The notes beneath the pieces were generated by a model. It ran no database searches. It was not told the DNA's origin and saw only the letters and a list, made by a program, of their open reading frames with translations. From CBCXVS01 sp965178525 (GTDB lineage: Bacteria > Tectomicrobia > Entotheonellia > Entotheonellales > Entotheonellaceae), in contig CBCXVS010000381.1 of NCBI GenBank assembly GCA_965178525.1, positions 1 to 6,019 on the forward strand: a DNA stretch of 6,019 nucleotides. The letters are read 5' to 3'. Shown piece by piece: positions 6,019 to 6,019 of this stretch; the first letter of the stretch is position 1, and each line of letters starts with the position of its first letter. The position numbers were made by a program, and so were the translations under genes.

Positions 6019-6019
6019 T

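Overview
The window looks like a chromosomal segment from a GC-rich bacterium. The central genes are visibly GC-rich, and both flanks are more AT-rich. No rRNA, tRNA or CRISPR is present. The lineage cannot be fixed from the sequence. A PF09720-type antitoxin, a large fused ABC exporter and SseA-type rhodanese chemistry would fit a Gram-negative environmental bacterium (Nitrospirota-like or similar), but that is only an impression.

Layout: (1) At the left edge, 11 codons and a stop may be the tail of a gene entering from outside. (2) A minus-strand pair at 90-882 encodes a small PF09720/TIGR02574-type antitoxin followed closely by a two-helix membrane protein with a possible bacterial PH-like domain. 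The RelE/ParE toxin expected beside such an antitoxin is absent. (3) A divergent intergenic region (883-1157) holds a perfect 7-bp inverted repeat next to an extended -10 box. (4) A plus-strand two-gene unit at 1158-5661 follows. Its first gene encodes a 1198-residue fused exporter, TMD-NBD-TMD-NBD, whose N half resembles CydD. Sixty-one bases later comes a tandem-domain rhodanese. (5) A short convergent intergenic region holds a perfect 11-bp hairpin. (6) The C-terminal 70 codons of an unrecognised minus-strand gene run off the right edge.

The main discovery is in the rhodanese. Its frame meets a TGA at 5533-5535, exactly where the catalytic cysteine codon of the active-site loop should be. 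The same frame then continues with well-formed rhodanese sequence (UQGGIRAAH... ...NYDGSMGEW) to a TAG at 5659-5661. The full reading is 281 residues, the usual length of SseA-type enzymes, with the TGA at codon 240. Starting inside the TGA is a stem-loop that satisfies the general bacterial SECIS rules as I recall them: a 6-bp upper stem, a GGC apical loop beginning with G, 17 nt between UGA and loop, and a lower stem that includes the UGA. The best reading is therefore a selenocysteine-containing sulfurtransferase, which automatic gene calling would end at 239 residues, just before its active site.

Working together (inference): the exporter resembles the CydDC thiol exporters and the rhodanese moves sulfane sulfur. 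The operon may therefore handle thiols, persulfides or related sulfur/selenium species between cytoplasm and periplasm. The substrate is not visible in the sequence.
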